This document shows positions 47,374-62,700 of a stretch of DNA of 64,000 bases, piece by piece. The first letter of the stretch is position 1, and each line of letters opens with the position of its first letter. The notes under the pieces are model-generated. The model made no database searches and had not been told where the DNA came from. It was given only the letters and a program-made list of their open reading frames with translations. Source of the stretch: Marisa cornuarietis (taxonomy: Eukaryota > Mollusca > Gastropoda > Architaenioglossa > Ampullariidae); contig SMMW01000587.1 in NCBI GenBank assembly GCA_004794655.1, positions 186,001-250,000 of the forward strand, given 5' to 3'. Position numbers and translations under genes: made by a program.

Positions 47374-47711
47374 CTAGCAAAACCTCAAACACATTACGGG
47401 ACTGTTTAGTGTAATATAGACGAAGATGCTGCCAACCGCTGATTTCAAACATATTTTGACAAATTTTATTGTGAAGTGTAAAATTGATGCGTCAATTCTT
47501 AGTTTTACGCATTGCTTTACGTATAGTTCACTCAAAGGTTTAATACAGGGAAGGGTGTAGCGGCGGCACAGTGTGCATGCCTCTGTCTCTTGTAAGACAT
47601 GGTGTATGGGTTCTTTTCCGGATTGTCTTTTTGACTGTCGCGAAGTAGCTGCTGGTTTATAAAACAAGTTTGTAAAGAGATCTGTAAAACCTAGCACATT
47701 ACGAGAGATTG
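47374..47711 (+). repeat. Half-length satellite monomer from an internal deletion
   Basis: At 47,604-47,620 the sequence jumps from GTAAGACATGGT to TTTTCCGGATTGTC, skipping about 0.36 kb. The unit is therefore 338 bp long. The right side belongs to class B, so the deletion may have joined two different monomers. Confidence 0.8.
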
Positions 47712-50700
47712 TTAAAGTGTAATATAGACGAAGATGCTGCCTACCGCTGATTTTAAACATATTTTGACAAATTTTATTGTGAAGTGTAAAATTGATGGGT
47801 CAATTCTTAGTTTTACGCATTGCTTTACGTATAGTTCACTCAAAGGCTTAATACAGGGAAGGGTGTAGCGGCGGCACAGTGTGCATACCTCTGTGTCTCT
47901 TGTAAGACATGGTAACATGGGTTTTTCAAGCTCCTCGTGCTGACCGTGATAACGAGGCCCCATGTAAAGCTTGGCGGCTGTGGTTAGGATGTGGAAGCAG
48001 TGCTCTGTACCCGTCTCTTTCGTGCAATACTTAGGAGCACGAATATTTCGTGGTCCACGTGCTGTCCGTGCTATGTCAAGTTTGGCGTTAGCGGTTATTT
48101 AACCCTTTAACTGCCAACTCATTTAATTCATGTTATATTCTTTATTCTTGTTGATGTAGGTGCCGGAAAAGTTGTTCCTGCAATATTTTGATGAAGCATC
48201 AACCATGATCTTCGTACAAAAGTGAAGATCAAGTAGTTTCTATGAATGATACAGTCTATTATGCATGTTCACACTTTCTTCTACGGTTTCAAACCAAACT
48301 GCAATAAAATCGATTCGGGATTGTCAAAATTTTGTCAATATTCCGTTGTTTTGACTGTCGCGAAGTGAAGCTGGTTTATAAAACAAGTTTGTTAAGAGAT
48401 CTAGCAAAACCTCAAGCACATTACGGGACTGTTAAGTGTAATATAGACGAAGATGCTGCCAACCGCTGATTTTAAACATATTTTGACAAATTTTATTGTG
48501 AAGTGTAAAATTGATGCGTCAATTCTTAGTTTTACGCATTGCTTTACGTATAGTTCACTCAAAGGTTTAATACAGGGAAGGGTGTAGCGGCGGCACAGTG
48601 TGCATGCCTCTGTCTCTTGTAAGACATGGTAACATGGGTTTTTCAAGCTCCTCGTGCTGTCCGTGATAACGAGGCCCCATGTAAAGCTTGGCAGCTGTGG
48701 TTAGGATGTGGAAGCAGTGCTCTGTACCCGTCTCTTTCGTGCAATACTTAGGAGCACGAATATTTCGTGGTCCACGTGCTGTCCGTGCTATGTCAAGTTT
48801 GGCGTTAGCGGTTATTTAACCCTTTAACTGCCAACTCATTTAATTCATGTTATATTCTTTATTCTTGTTGATGTAGGTGCCGGAAAGGTTGTTCCTGCAA
48901 TATTTTGATGAAGCATCAACCATGATCTTCGTACAAAAGTGAAGATCAAGTAGTTTCTATGAATGGTACAGTCTATTATGCATGTTCACACTTTCTTCTA
49001 CGGTTTCAAACCAAACTGCAATAAAATCTTTTCTGGATTGTCTTTTTGACTGTCGCGAAGTAACGCTGGTTTATAAAACAAGTTTGTAAAGAGATCTAGC
49101 AAAACCTAACGCACATCACGAGATTGTTAAGTGTAATATAGACGAAGATGCTGCCTACCGCTGATTTTAAACATATTTTGACAAATTTTATTGTGAAGTG
49201 TAAAATTGATGGGTCAATTCTTAGTTTTACGCATTGCTTTACGTATAGTTCACTCAAAGGCTTAATACAGGGAAGGGTGTAGCGGCGGCACAGTGTGCAT
49301 GCCTCTGTGTCTCTTGTAAGACATGGTAACATGGGTTTTTCAAGCTCCTCGTGCTGTCCGTGATAACGAGGCCCCATGTAAAGCTTGGCGGCTGTGTTTA
49401 GGATGTGGAAGCAGTGCTCTGTACCCGTCTCTTGCGTGCAATACTTAGGAGCACGAATATTTCGTGGTCCACGTGCTGTCCGTGCTATGTCAAGTTTGGC
49501 GTTAGCGGTTATTTAACCCTTTAACTGCCAACTCCTTTAATTCATGTTATATTCTTTATTCTTGTTGATGTAGGTGCCGGAAAAGTTGTTCCTGCAATAT
49601 TTTGATGAAGCATCAACCATGATCTTCGTACAAAAGTGAAGATCAAGTAGTTTCTATGAATGGTACAGTCTATTATGCATGTTCACACTTTCTTCTACGG
49701 TTTCAAACCAAACTGCAATAAAATCGATTCGGGATTGTCAAAATTTTGTCAATATTCCGTTGTTTTGACTGTCGCGAAGTAAAGCTGGTTTATAAAACAA
49801 GTTTGTTAAGAGATCTAGCAAAACCTCAAGCACATTACGGGACTGTTAAGTGTAATATAGACGAAGATGCTGCCAACCGCTGATTTTAAACATATTTTGA
49901 CAAATTTTATTGTGAAGTGTAAAATTGATGGGTCAATTCTTAGTTTTACGCATTGCTTTACGTATAGTTCACTCAAAGGTTTAATACAGGGAAGGGTGTA
50001 GCGGCGGCACAGTGTGCATGCCTCTGTGTCTCTTGTAAGACATGGTAACATGGGTTTTTCAAGCTCCTCGTGCTGTCCGTGATAACGAGGCCCCATGTAA
50101 AGCTTGGCGGCTGTGGTTAGGATGTGGAAGCAGTGCTCTGTACCCGTCTCTTTCGTGCAATACTTAGGAGCACGAATATTTCGTGGTCCACGTGCTGTCC
50201 GTGCTATGTCAAGTTTGGCGTTAGCGGTTATTTAACCCTTTAACTGCCAACTCATTTAATTCATGTTATATTCTTTATTCTTGTTGATGTAGGTGCCGGA
50301 AAAGTTGTTCCTGCAATATTTTGATGAAGCATCAACCATGATCTTCTTACAAAATTGAAGATCAAGTAGTTTCTATGAATGGTACAGTCTATTATGCATG
50401 TTCACACTTTCTTCTACGATTTCAAACCAAACTGCAATAAAATCGATTCGGGATTATCAAAATTTTGTCAATATTCCGTTGTTTTGACTGTCGCGAAGTA
50501 AAGCTGGTTTATAAAACAAGTTTGTAAAGAGATCTAGCAAAACCTCAAGCACATTACGGGACTGTTTAGTGTAATATAGACGAAGATGCTGCCAACCGCT
50601 GATTTTAAACATATTTTGACAAATTTTATTGTGAAGTGTAAAATTGATGGGTCAATTCTTAGTTTTACGCATTGCTTTACGTATAGTTCACTCAAAGGCT

Positions 50701-53700
50701 TAATACAGGAAAGGGTGTAGCGGCGGCACAGTGTGCATACCTCTGTGTCTCTTGTAAGACATGGTAACATGGGTTTTTCAAGCTCCTCGTGCTGTCCGTG
50801 ATAACGAGGCCCCATGTAAAGCTTGGCAGCTGTGGTTAGGATGTGGAAGCAGCGCTCTGTACCCGTCTCTTTTGTGCAATACTTAGGAGCACGAATATTT
50901 CGTGGTCCACGTGCTGTCCGTGCTATGTCAAGTTTGGCGTTAGCGGTTATTTAACCCTTTAACTGCCAACTCATTTAATTCATGTTATATTCTTTATTCT
51001 TGTTGATGTAGGTGCCGGAAAAGTTGTTCCTGCAATATTTTGATGAAGCATCAACCATGATCTTCGTACAAAAGTGAAGATCAAGTAGTTTCTATGAATG
51101 GTACAGTCTATTATGCATGTTCACACTTTCTTCTACGGTTTCAAACCAAACTGCAATAAAATCTTTTCCGGATTGTCTTTTTGACTGTCGCGAAGTAACG
51201 CTGGTTTATAAAACAAGTTTGTAAAGAGATCTAGCAAAACCTCAAGCACATCACGAGATTGTTTAGTGTAACATAGACGAAGATGCTGCCTACCGCTGAT
51301 TTTAAACATATTTTGACAAATTTTATTGTGAAGTGTAAAATTGATGGGTCAATTCTTAGTTTTACGCATTGCTTTACGTATAGTTCACTCAAAGGTTTAA
51401 TACAGGGAAGGGTGTAGCGGCGGCACAGTGTGCATGCCTCTGTGTCTCTTGTAAGACATGGTAACATGGGTTTTTCAAGCTCCTCGTGCTGTCCGTGATA
51501 ACGAGGCCCCATGTAAAGCTTGGCGGCTGTGGTTAGGATGTGGAAGCAGTGCTCTGTACCCGTCTCTTTCGTGCAATACTTAGGAGCACGAATATTTCGT
51601 GGTCCACGTGCTGTCCGTGCTATGTCAAGTTTGGCGTTAGCGGTTATTTAACCCTTTAACTGCCAACTCCTTTAATTCATGTTATATTCTTTATTCTTGT
51701 TGATGGAGGTGCCGGAAAAGTTGTTCCTGCAATATTTTGATGAAGCATCAACCATGATCTTCGTACAAAAGTGAAGATCAAGTAGTTTCTATGAATGATA
51801 CAGTCTATTATGCATGTTCACACTTTCTTCTACGGTTTCAAACCAAACTGCAATAAAATCTTTTCCGGATTGTCATTTTGACTGTCGCGAAGTAAAGCTG
51901 GTTTATAAAACTAGTTTGTAAAGAGATCTAGCAAAACCTCACGCACATTACGAGATTGTTAAGTGTAATATAGACGAAGATGCTGCCTACCGCTGATTTT
52001 AAACATATTTTGACAAATTTTATTGTGAAGTGTAAAATTGATGGGTCAATTCTTAGTTTTACGCATTGCTTTACGTATAGTTCACTCAAAGGCTTAATAC
52101 AGGGAAGGGTGTAGCGGCGGCACAGTGTGCATGCCTCTGTGTCTCGTAAGACATGGTAACATGGGTTTTTCAAGCTCCTCGTGCTGTCCGTGATAACGAG
52201 GCCCCATGTAAAGCTTGGCGGCTGTGGTTAGGATGTGGAAGCAGTGCTCTGTACCCGTCTCTTGCGTGCAATACTTAGGAGCACGAATATTTCGTGGTCC
52301 ACGTGCTGTCCGTGCTATGTCAAGTTTGGCGTTAGCGGTTATTTAACCCTTTAACTGCCAACTCATTTAATTCATGTTATATTCTTTATTCTTGTTGATG
52401 TAGGTGCCGGAAAAGTTGTTCCTGCAATATTTTGATGAAGCATCAACCATGATCTTCGTACAAAAGTGAAGATGAAGTAGTTTCTATAAATGCTACAGTC
52501 TATTATGCATGTTCACACTTTCTTCTACGGTTTCAAACCAAACTGCAATAAAATCGATTCGGGATTGTCAAAATTTTGTCAATATTCCGTTGTTTTGACT
52601 GTCGCGAAGTAAAGCTGGTTTATAAAACAAGTTTGTTAAGAGATCTAGCAAAACCTCAAGCACATTACGGGACTGTTAAGTGTAATATAGACGAAGATGC
52701 TGCCAACCGCTGATTTTAAACATATTTTGACAAATTTTATTGTGAAGTGTAAAATTGATGGGTCAATTCTTAGTTTTACGCATTGCTTTACGTATAGTTC
52801 ACTCAAAGGTTTAATACAGGGAAGGGTGTAGCGGCGGCACAGTGTGCATGCCTCTGTCTCTTGTAAGACATGGTAACATGGGTTTTTCAAGCTCCTCGTG
52901 CTGTCCGTGATAACGAGGCCCCATGTAAAGCTTGGCGGCTGTGGTTAGGATGTGGAAGCAGTGCTCTGTACCCGTCTCTTTCGTGCAATACTTAGGAGCA
53001 CGAATATTTCGTGGTCCACGTGCTGTCCGTGCTATGTCAAGTTTGGCGTTAACGGTTATTTAACCCTTTAACTGCCAACTCATTTAATTCATGTTATATT
53101 CTTTATTCTTGTTGATGTAGGTGCCGGAAAAGTTGTTCCTGCAATATTTTGATGAAGCATCAACCATGATCTTCGTACAAAAGTGAAGATCAAGTAGTTT
53201 CTATGAATGGTACAGTCTATTATGCATGTTCACACTTTCTTCTACGGTTTCAAACCAAACTGCAATAAAATCTTTTCCGGATTGTCTTTTTGACTGTCGC
53301 GAAGTAACGCTGGTTTATAAAACAAGTTTGTAAAGAGATCTAGCAAAACCTAACGCACATCACGAGATTGTTAAGTGTAATATAGACGAAGATGCTGCCA
53401 ACCGCTGATTTTAAACATATTTTGACAAATTTTATTGTGAAGTGTAAAATTGATGGGTCAATTCTTAGTTTTACGCATTGCTTTACTTATAGTTCACTCA
53501 AAGGCTTAATACAGGAAAGGGTGTAGCGGCGGCACAGTGTGCATACCTCTGTGTCTCTTGTAAGACATGGTAACATGGGTTTTTCAAGCTCCTCGTGCTG
53601 TCCGTGATAACGAGGCCCCATGTAAAGCTTGGCGGCTGTGGTTATGATGTGGAAGCAGTGCTCTGTACCCGTCTCTTTCGTGCAATACTTAGGAGCACGA

Positions 53701-56700
53701 ATATTTCGTGGTCCACGTGCTGTCCGTGCTATGTCAAGTTTGGCGTTAGCGGTTATTTAACTCTTTAACTGCCAACTCCTTTAATTCATGTTATATTCTT
53801 TATTCTTGTTGATGGAGGTGCCGGAAAAGTTGTTCCTGCAATATTTTGATGAAGCATCAACCATGATCTTCGTACAAAAGTGAAGATCAAGTAGTTTCTA
53901 TGAATGGTACAGTCTATTATGCATGTTCACACTTTCTTCTACGGATTCAAATCAAACTGCAATAAAATCGATTCGGGATTGTCAAAATTTTGTCAATATT
54001 CCGTTGTTTTGACTGTCGCGAAGTAAAGCTGGTTTATAAAACAAGTTTGTAAAGAGATCTAGCAAAACCTCAAGCACATTACGGGACTGTTTAGTGTAAT
54101 ATAGACGAAGATGCTGCCAACCGCTGATTTTAAACATATTTTGACAAATTTTATTGTGAAGTGTAAAATTGATGGGTCAATTCTTAGTTTTACGCATTGC
54201 TTTACGTATAGTTCACTCAAAGGCTTAATACAGGGAAGGGTGTAGCGGCGGCACAGTGTGCATGCCTCTGTGTCTCGTAAGACATGGTAACATGGGTTTT
54301 TCAAGCTCCTCGTGCTGTCCGTGATAACGAGGCCCCATGTAAAGCTTGGCGGCTGTGGTTAGGATGTGGAAGCAGTGCTCTGTACCCGTCTCTTTCGTGC
54401 AATACTTAGGAGCACGAATATTTCGTGGTCCACGTGCTGTCCGTGCTATGTCAAGTTTGGCGTTAGCGGTTATTTAACCCTTTAACTGCCAACTCATTTA
54501 ATTCATGTTATATTCTTTATTCTTGTTGATGTAGGTGCCGGAAAAGTTGTTCCTGCAATATTTTGATGAAGCATCAACCATGATCGTCTTACAAAAGTGA
54601 AGATCAAGTAGTTTCTATGAATGATACAGTCTATTATGCATGTTCACACTTTCTTCTACGGTTTCAAACCAAACTGCAATAAAATCGATTCGGGATTGTC
54701 AAAATTTTGTCAATATTCCGTTGTTTTGACTGTCGCGAAGTAAAGCTGGTTTATAAAACAAGTTTGTAAAGAGATCTAGCAAAACCTCAAGCACATTACG
54801 GGACTGTTTAGTGTAATATAGACGAAGATGCTGCCAACCGCTGATTTTAAACATATTTTGACAAATTTTATTGTGAAGTGTAAAATTGATGGGTCAATTC
54901 TTAGTTTTACGCATTGCTTTACGTATAGTTCACTCAAAGGCTTAATACAGGGAAGGGTGTAGCGGCGGCACAGTGTGCATACCTCTGTGTCTCTTGTAAG
55001 ACATGGTAACATGGGTTTTTCAAGCTCCTCGTGCTGTCCGTGATAACGAGGCCCCATGTAAAGCTTGGCAGCTGTGGTTAGGATGTGGAAGCAGTGCTCT
55101 GTACCCGTCTCTTTCGTGCAATACTTAGGAGCACGAATATTTCGTGGTCCACGTGCTGTCCGTGCTATGTCAAGTTTGGCGTTAGCGGTTATTTAACCCT
55201 TTAACTGCCAACTCCTTTAATTCATGTTATATTCTTTATTCTTGTTGATGTAGGTGCCGGAAAAGTTGTTCCTGCAATATTTTGATGAAGCATCAACCAT
55301 GATCTTCGTACAAAAGTGAAGATCAAGTAGTTTCTATAAATGCTACAGTCTATTATGCATGTTCACACTTTCTTCTACGGTTTCAAACCAAACTGCAATA
55401 AAATCGATTCGGGATTGTCAAAATTTTGTCAATATTCCGTTGTTTTGACTGTCGCGAAGTAAAGCTGGTTTATAAAACAAGTTTGTAAAGAGATCTAGCA
55501 AAACCTCAAGCACATTACGGGACTGTTTAGTGTAATATAGACGAAGATGCTGCCAACCGCTGATTTTAAACATATTTTGACAAATTTTATTGTGAAGTGT
55601 AAAATTGATGGGTCAATTCTTAGTTTTACGCATTGCTTTACGTATAGTTCACTCAAAGGTTTAATACAGGGAAGGGTGTAGCGGCGACACAGTGTGCATA
55701 CCTCTGTGTCTCTTGTAAGACATGGTAACATGGGTTTTTCAAGCTCCTCGTGCTGTCCGTGATAACGAGGCCCCATGTAAAGCTTGGCAGCTGTGGTTAG
55801 GATGTGGAAGCAGTGCTCTGTACCCGTCTCTTTCGTGCAATACTTAGGAGCACGAATATTTCGTGGTCCACGTGCTGTCCGTGCTATGTCAAGTTTGGCG
55901 TTAGCGGTTATTTAACCCTTTAACTGCCAACTCCTTTAATTCATGTTATATTCTTTATTCTTGTTGATGTAGGTGCCGGAAAAGTTGTTCCTGCAATATT
56001 TTGATGAAGCATCAACCATGATCTTCGTACAAAAGTGAAGATCAAGTAGTTTCTATGAATGGTACAGTCTATTATGCATGTTCACACTTTCTTCTACGGT
56101 TTCAAACCAAACTGCAATAAAATCGATTCGGGATTGTCAAAATTTTGTCAATATTCCGTTGTTTTGACTGTCGCGAAGTAAAGCTGGTTTATAAAACAAG
56201 TTTGTAAAGAGATCTAGCAAAACCTCAAGCACATTACGGGACTGTTTAGTGTAATATAGACGAAGATGCTGCCAACCGCTGATTTTAAACATATTTTGAC
56301 AAATTTTATTGTGAAGTGTAAAATTGATGGGTCAATTCTTAGTTTTACGCATTGCTTTACGTATAGTTCACTCAAAGGCTTAATACAGGGAAGGGTGTAG
56401 CGGCGGCACAGTGTGCATGCCTCTGTGTCTCTTGTAAGACATGGTAACATGGGTTTTTCAAGCTCCTCGTGCTGTCCGTGATAACGAGGCCCCATGTAAA
56501 GCTTGGCAGCTGTGGTTAGGATGTGGAAGCAGTGCTCTGTACCCGTCTCTTTCGTGCAATACTTAGGAGCACGAATATTTCGTGGTCCACGTGCTGTCCG
56601 TGCTATGTCAAGTTTGGCGTTAGCGGTTATTTAACCCTTTAACTGCCAACTCCTTTAATTCATGTTATATTCTTTATTCTTGTTGATGTAGGTGCCGGAA

Positions 56701-59700
56701 AAGTTGTTCCTGCAATATTTTGATGAAGCATCAACCATGATCTTCGTACAAAAGTGAAGATCAAGTAGTTTCTATGAATGGTACAGTCTATTATGCATGT
56801 TCACACTTTCTTCTACGGTTTCAAACCAAACTGCAATAAAATCTTTTCCGGATTGTCTTTTTGACTGTCGCGAAGTAACGCTGGTTTATAAAACAAGTTT
56901 GTAAAGAGATCTAGCAAAACCTAACGCACATCACGAGATTGTTAAGTGTAATATAGACGAAGATGCTGCCTACCGCTGATTTTAAACATATTTTGACAAA
57001 TTTTATTGTGAAGTGTAAAATTGATGGGTCAATTCTTAGTTTTACGCATTGCTTTACGTATAGTTCACTCAAAGGCTTAATACAGGGAAGGGTGTAGCGG
57101 CGGCACAGTGTGCATGCCTCTGTGTCTCGTAAGACATGGTAACATGGGTTTTTCAAGCTCCTCGTGCTGTACGTGATAACGAGGCCCCATGTAAAGCTTG
57201 GCGGCTGTGGTTAGGATGTGGAAGCAGTGCCCTGTACCCGTCTCTTGCGTGCAATACTTAGGAGCACGAATATTTCGTGGTCCACGTGCTGTCCGTGCTA
57301 TGTCAAGTTTGGCGTTAGCGGTTATTTAACCCTTTAACTGCCAACTCATTTAATTCATGTTATATTCTTTATTCTTGTTGATGTAGGTGCCGGAAAAGTT
57401 GTTCCTGCAATATTTTGATGAAGCATCAACCATGATCGTCTTACAAAAGTGAAGATCAAGTAGTTTCTATGAATGGTACAGTCTATTATGCATGTTCACA
57501 CTTTCTTCTACGGATTCAAATCAAACTGCAATAAAATCGATTCGGGATTGTCAAAATTTTGTCAATATTCCGTTGTTTTGACTGTCGCGAAGTAAAGCTG
57601 GTTTATAAAACAAGTTTGTAAAGAGATCTAGCAAAACCTCAAGCACATTACGGGACTGTTTAGTGTAATATAGACGAAGATGCTGCCAACCGCTGATTTT
57701 AAACATATTTTGACAAATTTTATTGTGAAGTGTAAAATTGATGGGTCAATTCTTAGTTTTACGCATTCCTTTACGTATAGTTCACTCAAAGGTTTAATAC
57801 AGGGAAGGGTGTAGCGGCGGCACAGTGTGCATGCCTCTGTGTCTCTTGTAAGACATGGTAACATGGGTTTTTCAAGCTCCTCGTGCTGTCCGTGATAACG
57901 AGGCCCCATGTAAAGCTTTGTGGCTGTGGTTAGGATGTGGAAGCAGCGCTCTGTACCCGTCTCTTTCGTGCAATACTTAGGAGCACGAATATTTCGTGGT
58001 CCACGTGCTGTCCGTGCTATGTCAAGTTTGGCGTTAGCGGTTTTTTAACCCTTTAACTGCCAACTCCTTTTAATTCATATTATATTCTTTATTCTTGTTG
58101 ATGTAGGTGCCGGAAAAGTTGTTCCTGCAATATTTTGATGAAGCATCAACCATGATCTTCGTGCAAAAGTGAAGATCAAGTAGTTTCTATGAATGATACA
58201 GTCTATTATGCATGTTTACACTTACTCCTACTGTTTCAAACCAAACTTCAATAAAATCGATTCGGGATTGTCAAATTTTGTCAATATTCCGTTGTTTTGA
58301 CTGTCGCGAAGTAAAGCTGGTTTATAAAACTTGTTTGTAAAGAAATCTAGCAAAACCTCAAGCACATTTCGGGACTGTTTAGTGTAATATAGACGAAGAT
58401 GCTGCCAACCGCTGATTTTAAACATATTTTGACAAATTTTATTGTGAAGTGTAAAATTGATGGGTCAATTCTTAGTTTTACGCATTGCTTTACGTATAGT
58501 TCACTCAAAGGCTTAATACAGGGAAGGGTGTAGCGGCGGCACAGTGTGCATACCTCTGTGTCTCTTGTAAGACATGGTAACATGGGTTTTTCAAGCTCCT
58601 CGTGCTGTCCGTGATAACGAGGCCCCATGTAAAGCTTGGCAGCTGTGGTTAGGATGTGGAAGCAGTGCTCTGTACCCGTCTCTTTCGTGCAATACTTAGG
58701 AGCACGAATATTTCGTGGTCCACGTGCTGTCCGTGCTATGTCAAGTTTGGCGTTAGCGGTTATTTAACCCTTTAACTGCCAACTCAATTAATTCATGTTA
58801 TATTCTTTATTCTTGTTGATGGAGGTGCCGGAAAAGTTGTTCCTGCAATATTTTGATGAAGCATCAACCATGATCTTCGTACAAAAGTGAAGATCAAGTA
58901 GTTTCTATGAATGGTACAGTCTATTATGCATGTTCACACTTTCTTCTACGGTTTCAAACCAAACTGCAATAAAATCGATTAGGGATTGTCAAAATTTTGT
59001 CAATATTCCGTTGTTTTGACTGTCGCGAAGTAAAGCTGGTTTATAAAAACAAATTTGTAAAGAGATCTAGCAAAACCTCAAGCACATTACGGGACTGTTT
59101 AGTGTAATATAGACGAAGATGCTGCCAACCGGTGATTTTAAACATATTTTGACAATTTTTATTGTGAAGTGTAAAATTGATGGGTCAATTCTTAGTTTTA
59201 CGCATTGCTTTACGTATAGTTCACTCAAAGGCTTAATACAGGGAAGGGTGTAGCGGCGGCACAGTGTGCATACCTCTGTGTCTCTTGTAAGACATGGTAA
59301 CATGGGTTTTTCAAGCTCCTCGTGCTGTCCGTGATAACGAGGCCCCATGTAAAGCTTGGCAGCTGTGGTTAGGATGTGGAAGCAGTGCTCTGTACCCGTC
59401 TCTTTCGTGCAATACTTAGGAGCACGAATATTTCGTGGTCCACGTGCTGTCCGTGCTATGTCAAGTTTGGCGTTAGCGGTTATTTAACCCTTTAACTGCC
59501 AACTCAATTAATTCATGTTATATTCTTTATTCTTGTTGATGTAGGTGCCGGAAAAGTTGTTCCTGCAATATTTTGATGAAGCATCAACCATGATCTTCGT
59601 ACAAAAGTGAAGATCAAGTAGTTTCTATGAATGGTACAGTCTATTATGCATGTTCACACTTTCTTCTACGGTTTCAAACCAAACTGCAATAAAATCTTTT

Positions 59701-62700
59701 CCGGATTGTCTTTTTGACTGTCGCGAAGTAACGCTGGTTTATAAAACAAGTTTGTGAAGAGATCTAGCAAAACCTCAAGCACATTACGGGACTGTTTAGT
59801 GTAATATAGACGAAGATGCTGCTAACCGCTGATTTTAAACATATTTTGACAAATTTTATTGTGAAGTGTAAAATTGATAGGTCAATTCTTAGTTTTACGC
59901 ATTGCTTAACGTATAGTTCACTCGAAGGCTTAATAGAGGGAAGGGTGTAGCGGCGGCACAGTGTGCATACCTCTGTGTCTCTTGTAAGACATGGTTAAAT
60001 GGGTTTTTCAAGCTCCTCGTGCTGTCCGTAATAACGAGGCCCCATGTAAAGCTTGGCGGCTGTGGGTAGGATGTGGAAGCAGTGCTCTGTACCCGTCTCT
60101 TTCGTGCAATATTCAGGAGCACGAATATTTCGTGGTCCACGTGCTGTCCGTGCTATGTCAAGTTTGGCGTTAGCGGTTATTTAACTCTTTAACTGCCAAC
60201 TCCTTTAATTCATGTTATATTCTTTATTCTTGTTGATGTAGGTGCCGGAAAAGTTGTTCCTGCAATATTTTGATGAAGCATCAACCATGATCTTCGTACA
60301 AAAACGAAGATCAAGTAGTTTCTATGAATGGTACAGTCTATTATGCATGTTCACACTTTCTTCTACGGTTTCAAACCAAACTGCAATAAAATCTTTTCCG
60401 GATTGTCTTTTTGACTGTCGCGAAGTAACGCTGGTTTATAAAACAAGTTTGTAAAGAGATCTAGCAAAACCTCAAGCACATTACGGGACTGTTTAGTGTA
60501 ATATAGACGAAGATGCTGCCAACCGCTGATTTTAAACATATTTTGACAAATTTTATTGTGAAGTGTAAAATTGATGGGTCAATTCTTAGTTTTACGCATT
60601 GCTTTACGTATAGTTCACTCAAAGGCTTAATACAGGAAAGGGTGTAGCGGCGGCACAGTGTGCATGCCTCTGTGTCTCTTGTAAGACATGGTAACATGGG
60701 TTTTTCAAGCTCCTCGTGCTGTCCGTGATAACGAGGCCCCATGTAAAGCTTGGCAGCTGTGGTTAGGATGTGGAAGCAGTGCTCTGTACCCGTCTCTTGC
60801 GTGCAATACTTAGGAGCACGAATATTTCGTGGTCCACGTGCTGTCCGTGCTATGTCAAGTTTGGCGTTAGCGGTTATTTAACCCTTTAACTGCCAACTCC
60901 TTTAATTCATGTTATATTCTTTATTCTTGTTGATGTAGGTGCCGGAAAAGTTGTTCCTGCAATATTTTGATGAAGATCAACCATGATCTTCGTAAAAAGT
61001 GAAGATCAAGAAGTTTCTGCGAATGATACAGTTCATTATGCATGTTCACACTTTCTACGGTTTCAAAACCAAACTGCAATAAAATTCCTTTTTCCGATTG
61101 CCTTTTGACTGTCGCGAAGTAAAGCTATTTATAAAACAAGTTTGTAAAGATCTTAGCAAAAACCTAACGCGCCATTACGAGGATTGTTAAGTGTAATATA
61201 GACGAAGATGCTGCCAACCGCTGATTTTAAACATATTTTGACAAATTTTATTGTGAAGTGTAAAATTGATGGGTCAATTCTTAGTTTTACGCATTGCTTT
61301 TACGTATAGTTCACTCCAAAGGCTTTAATAGGAAGGGTGTAGCGGCGGCACAGTGCATGCCTCGTGTCCCTGTAAGACATGGTAATATGGTTTTTCAAGC
61401 TCCTCAAAGCTGTCCGTGATAACGAGGCCCCATGTAAAGCTTGGCGGCTGTGTTTTGGATGCGGAAGCAGTGCTCTGTACCCGTCTCTTTCGTGCAATAC
61501 TTAGGAGCACGAATATTTCGTGGTCCACGTGCTGTCCGTGCTATGTCAAGTTTGGCGTTAGCGGTTATTTAACCCTTTAACTGCCAACTCATTTAATTCA
61601 TGTTATATTCTTTATTCTTGTTGATGTAGGTGCCGGAAAAGTTGTTCCTGCAATATTTTGATGAAGCATCAACCATGATCTTCTTACAAAATTGAAGATC
61701 AAGTAGTTTCTATGAATGGTACAGTCTATTATGCATGTTCACACTTTCTTCTACGATTTCAAACCAAACTGCAATAAAATCTATTCGGGATTGTCAAAAT
61801 TTTGTCAATATTCCGTTGTTTTGACTGTCGAGAAGTAAAGCTGGTTTATAAAACAAGTTTGTTAAGAGATCTAGCAAAACCTCAAGCACATTACGGGACT
61901 GTTTAGTGTAACATAGACGAAGATGCTGCCTACCGCTGATTTTAAACATATTTTGACAAATTTTATTGTGAAGTGTAAAATTGATGGGTCAATTCTTAGT
62001 TTTACGCATTGCTTTACGTATAGTTCACTCAAAGGCTTAATACAGGGAAGGGTGTAGCGGCGGCACAGTGTGCATGCCTCTGTGTCTCGTAAGACATGGT
62101 AACATGGGTTTTTCAAGCTCCTCGTGCTGTACGTGATAACGAGGCCCCATGTAAAGCTTGGCGGCTGTGGTTAGGATGTGGAAGCAGTGCTCTGTACCCG
62201 TCTCTTTCGTGCAATACTTAGGAGCACGAATATTTCGTGGTCCACGTGCTGTCCGTGCTATGTCAAGTTTGGCGTTAGCGGTTATTTAACCCTTTAACTG
62301 CCAACTCCTTTAATTCATGTTATATTCTTTATTCTTGTTGATGGAGGTGCCGGAAAAGTTGTTCCTGCAATATTTTGATGAAGCATCAACCATGATCTTC
62401 GTACAAAAGTGAAGATGAAGTAGTTTCTATAAATGCTACAGTCTATTATGCATGTTCACACTTTCTTCTACGGTTTCAAACCAAACTGCAATAAAATCGA
62501 TTCGGGATTGTCAAAATTTTGTCAATATTCCGTTGTTTTGACTGTCGAGAAGTAAAGCTGGTTTATAAAACAAGTTTGTTAAGAGATCTAGCAAAACCTC
62601 AAGCACATTACGGGACTGTTAAGTGTAATATAGACGAAGATGCTGCCAACCGCTGATTTTAAACATATTTTGACAAATTTTATTGTGAAATGTAAAATTG

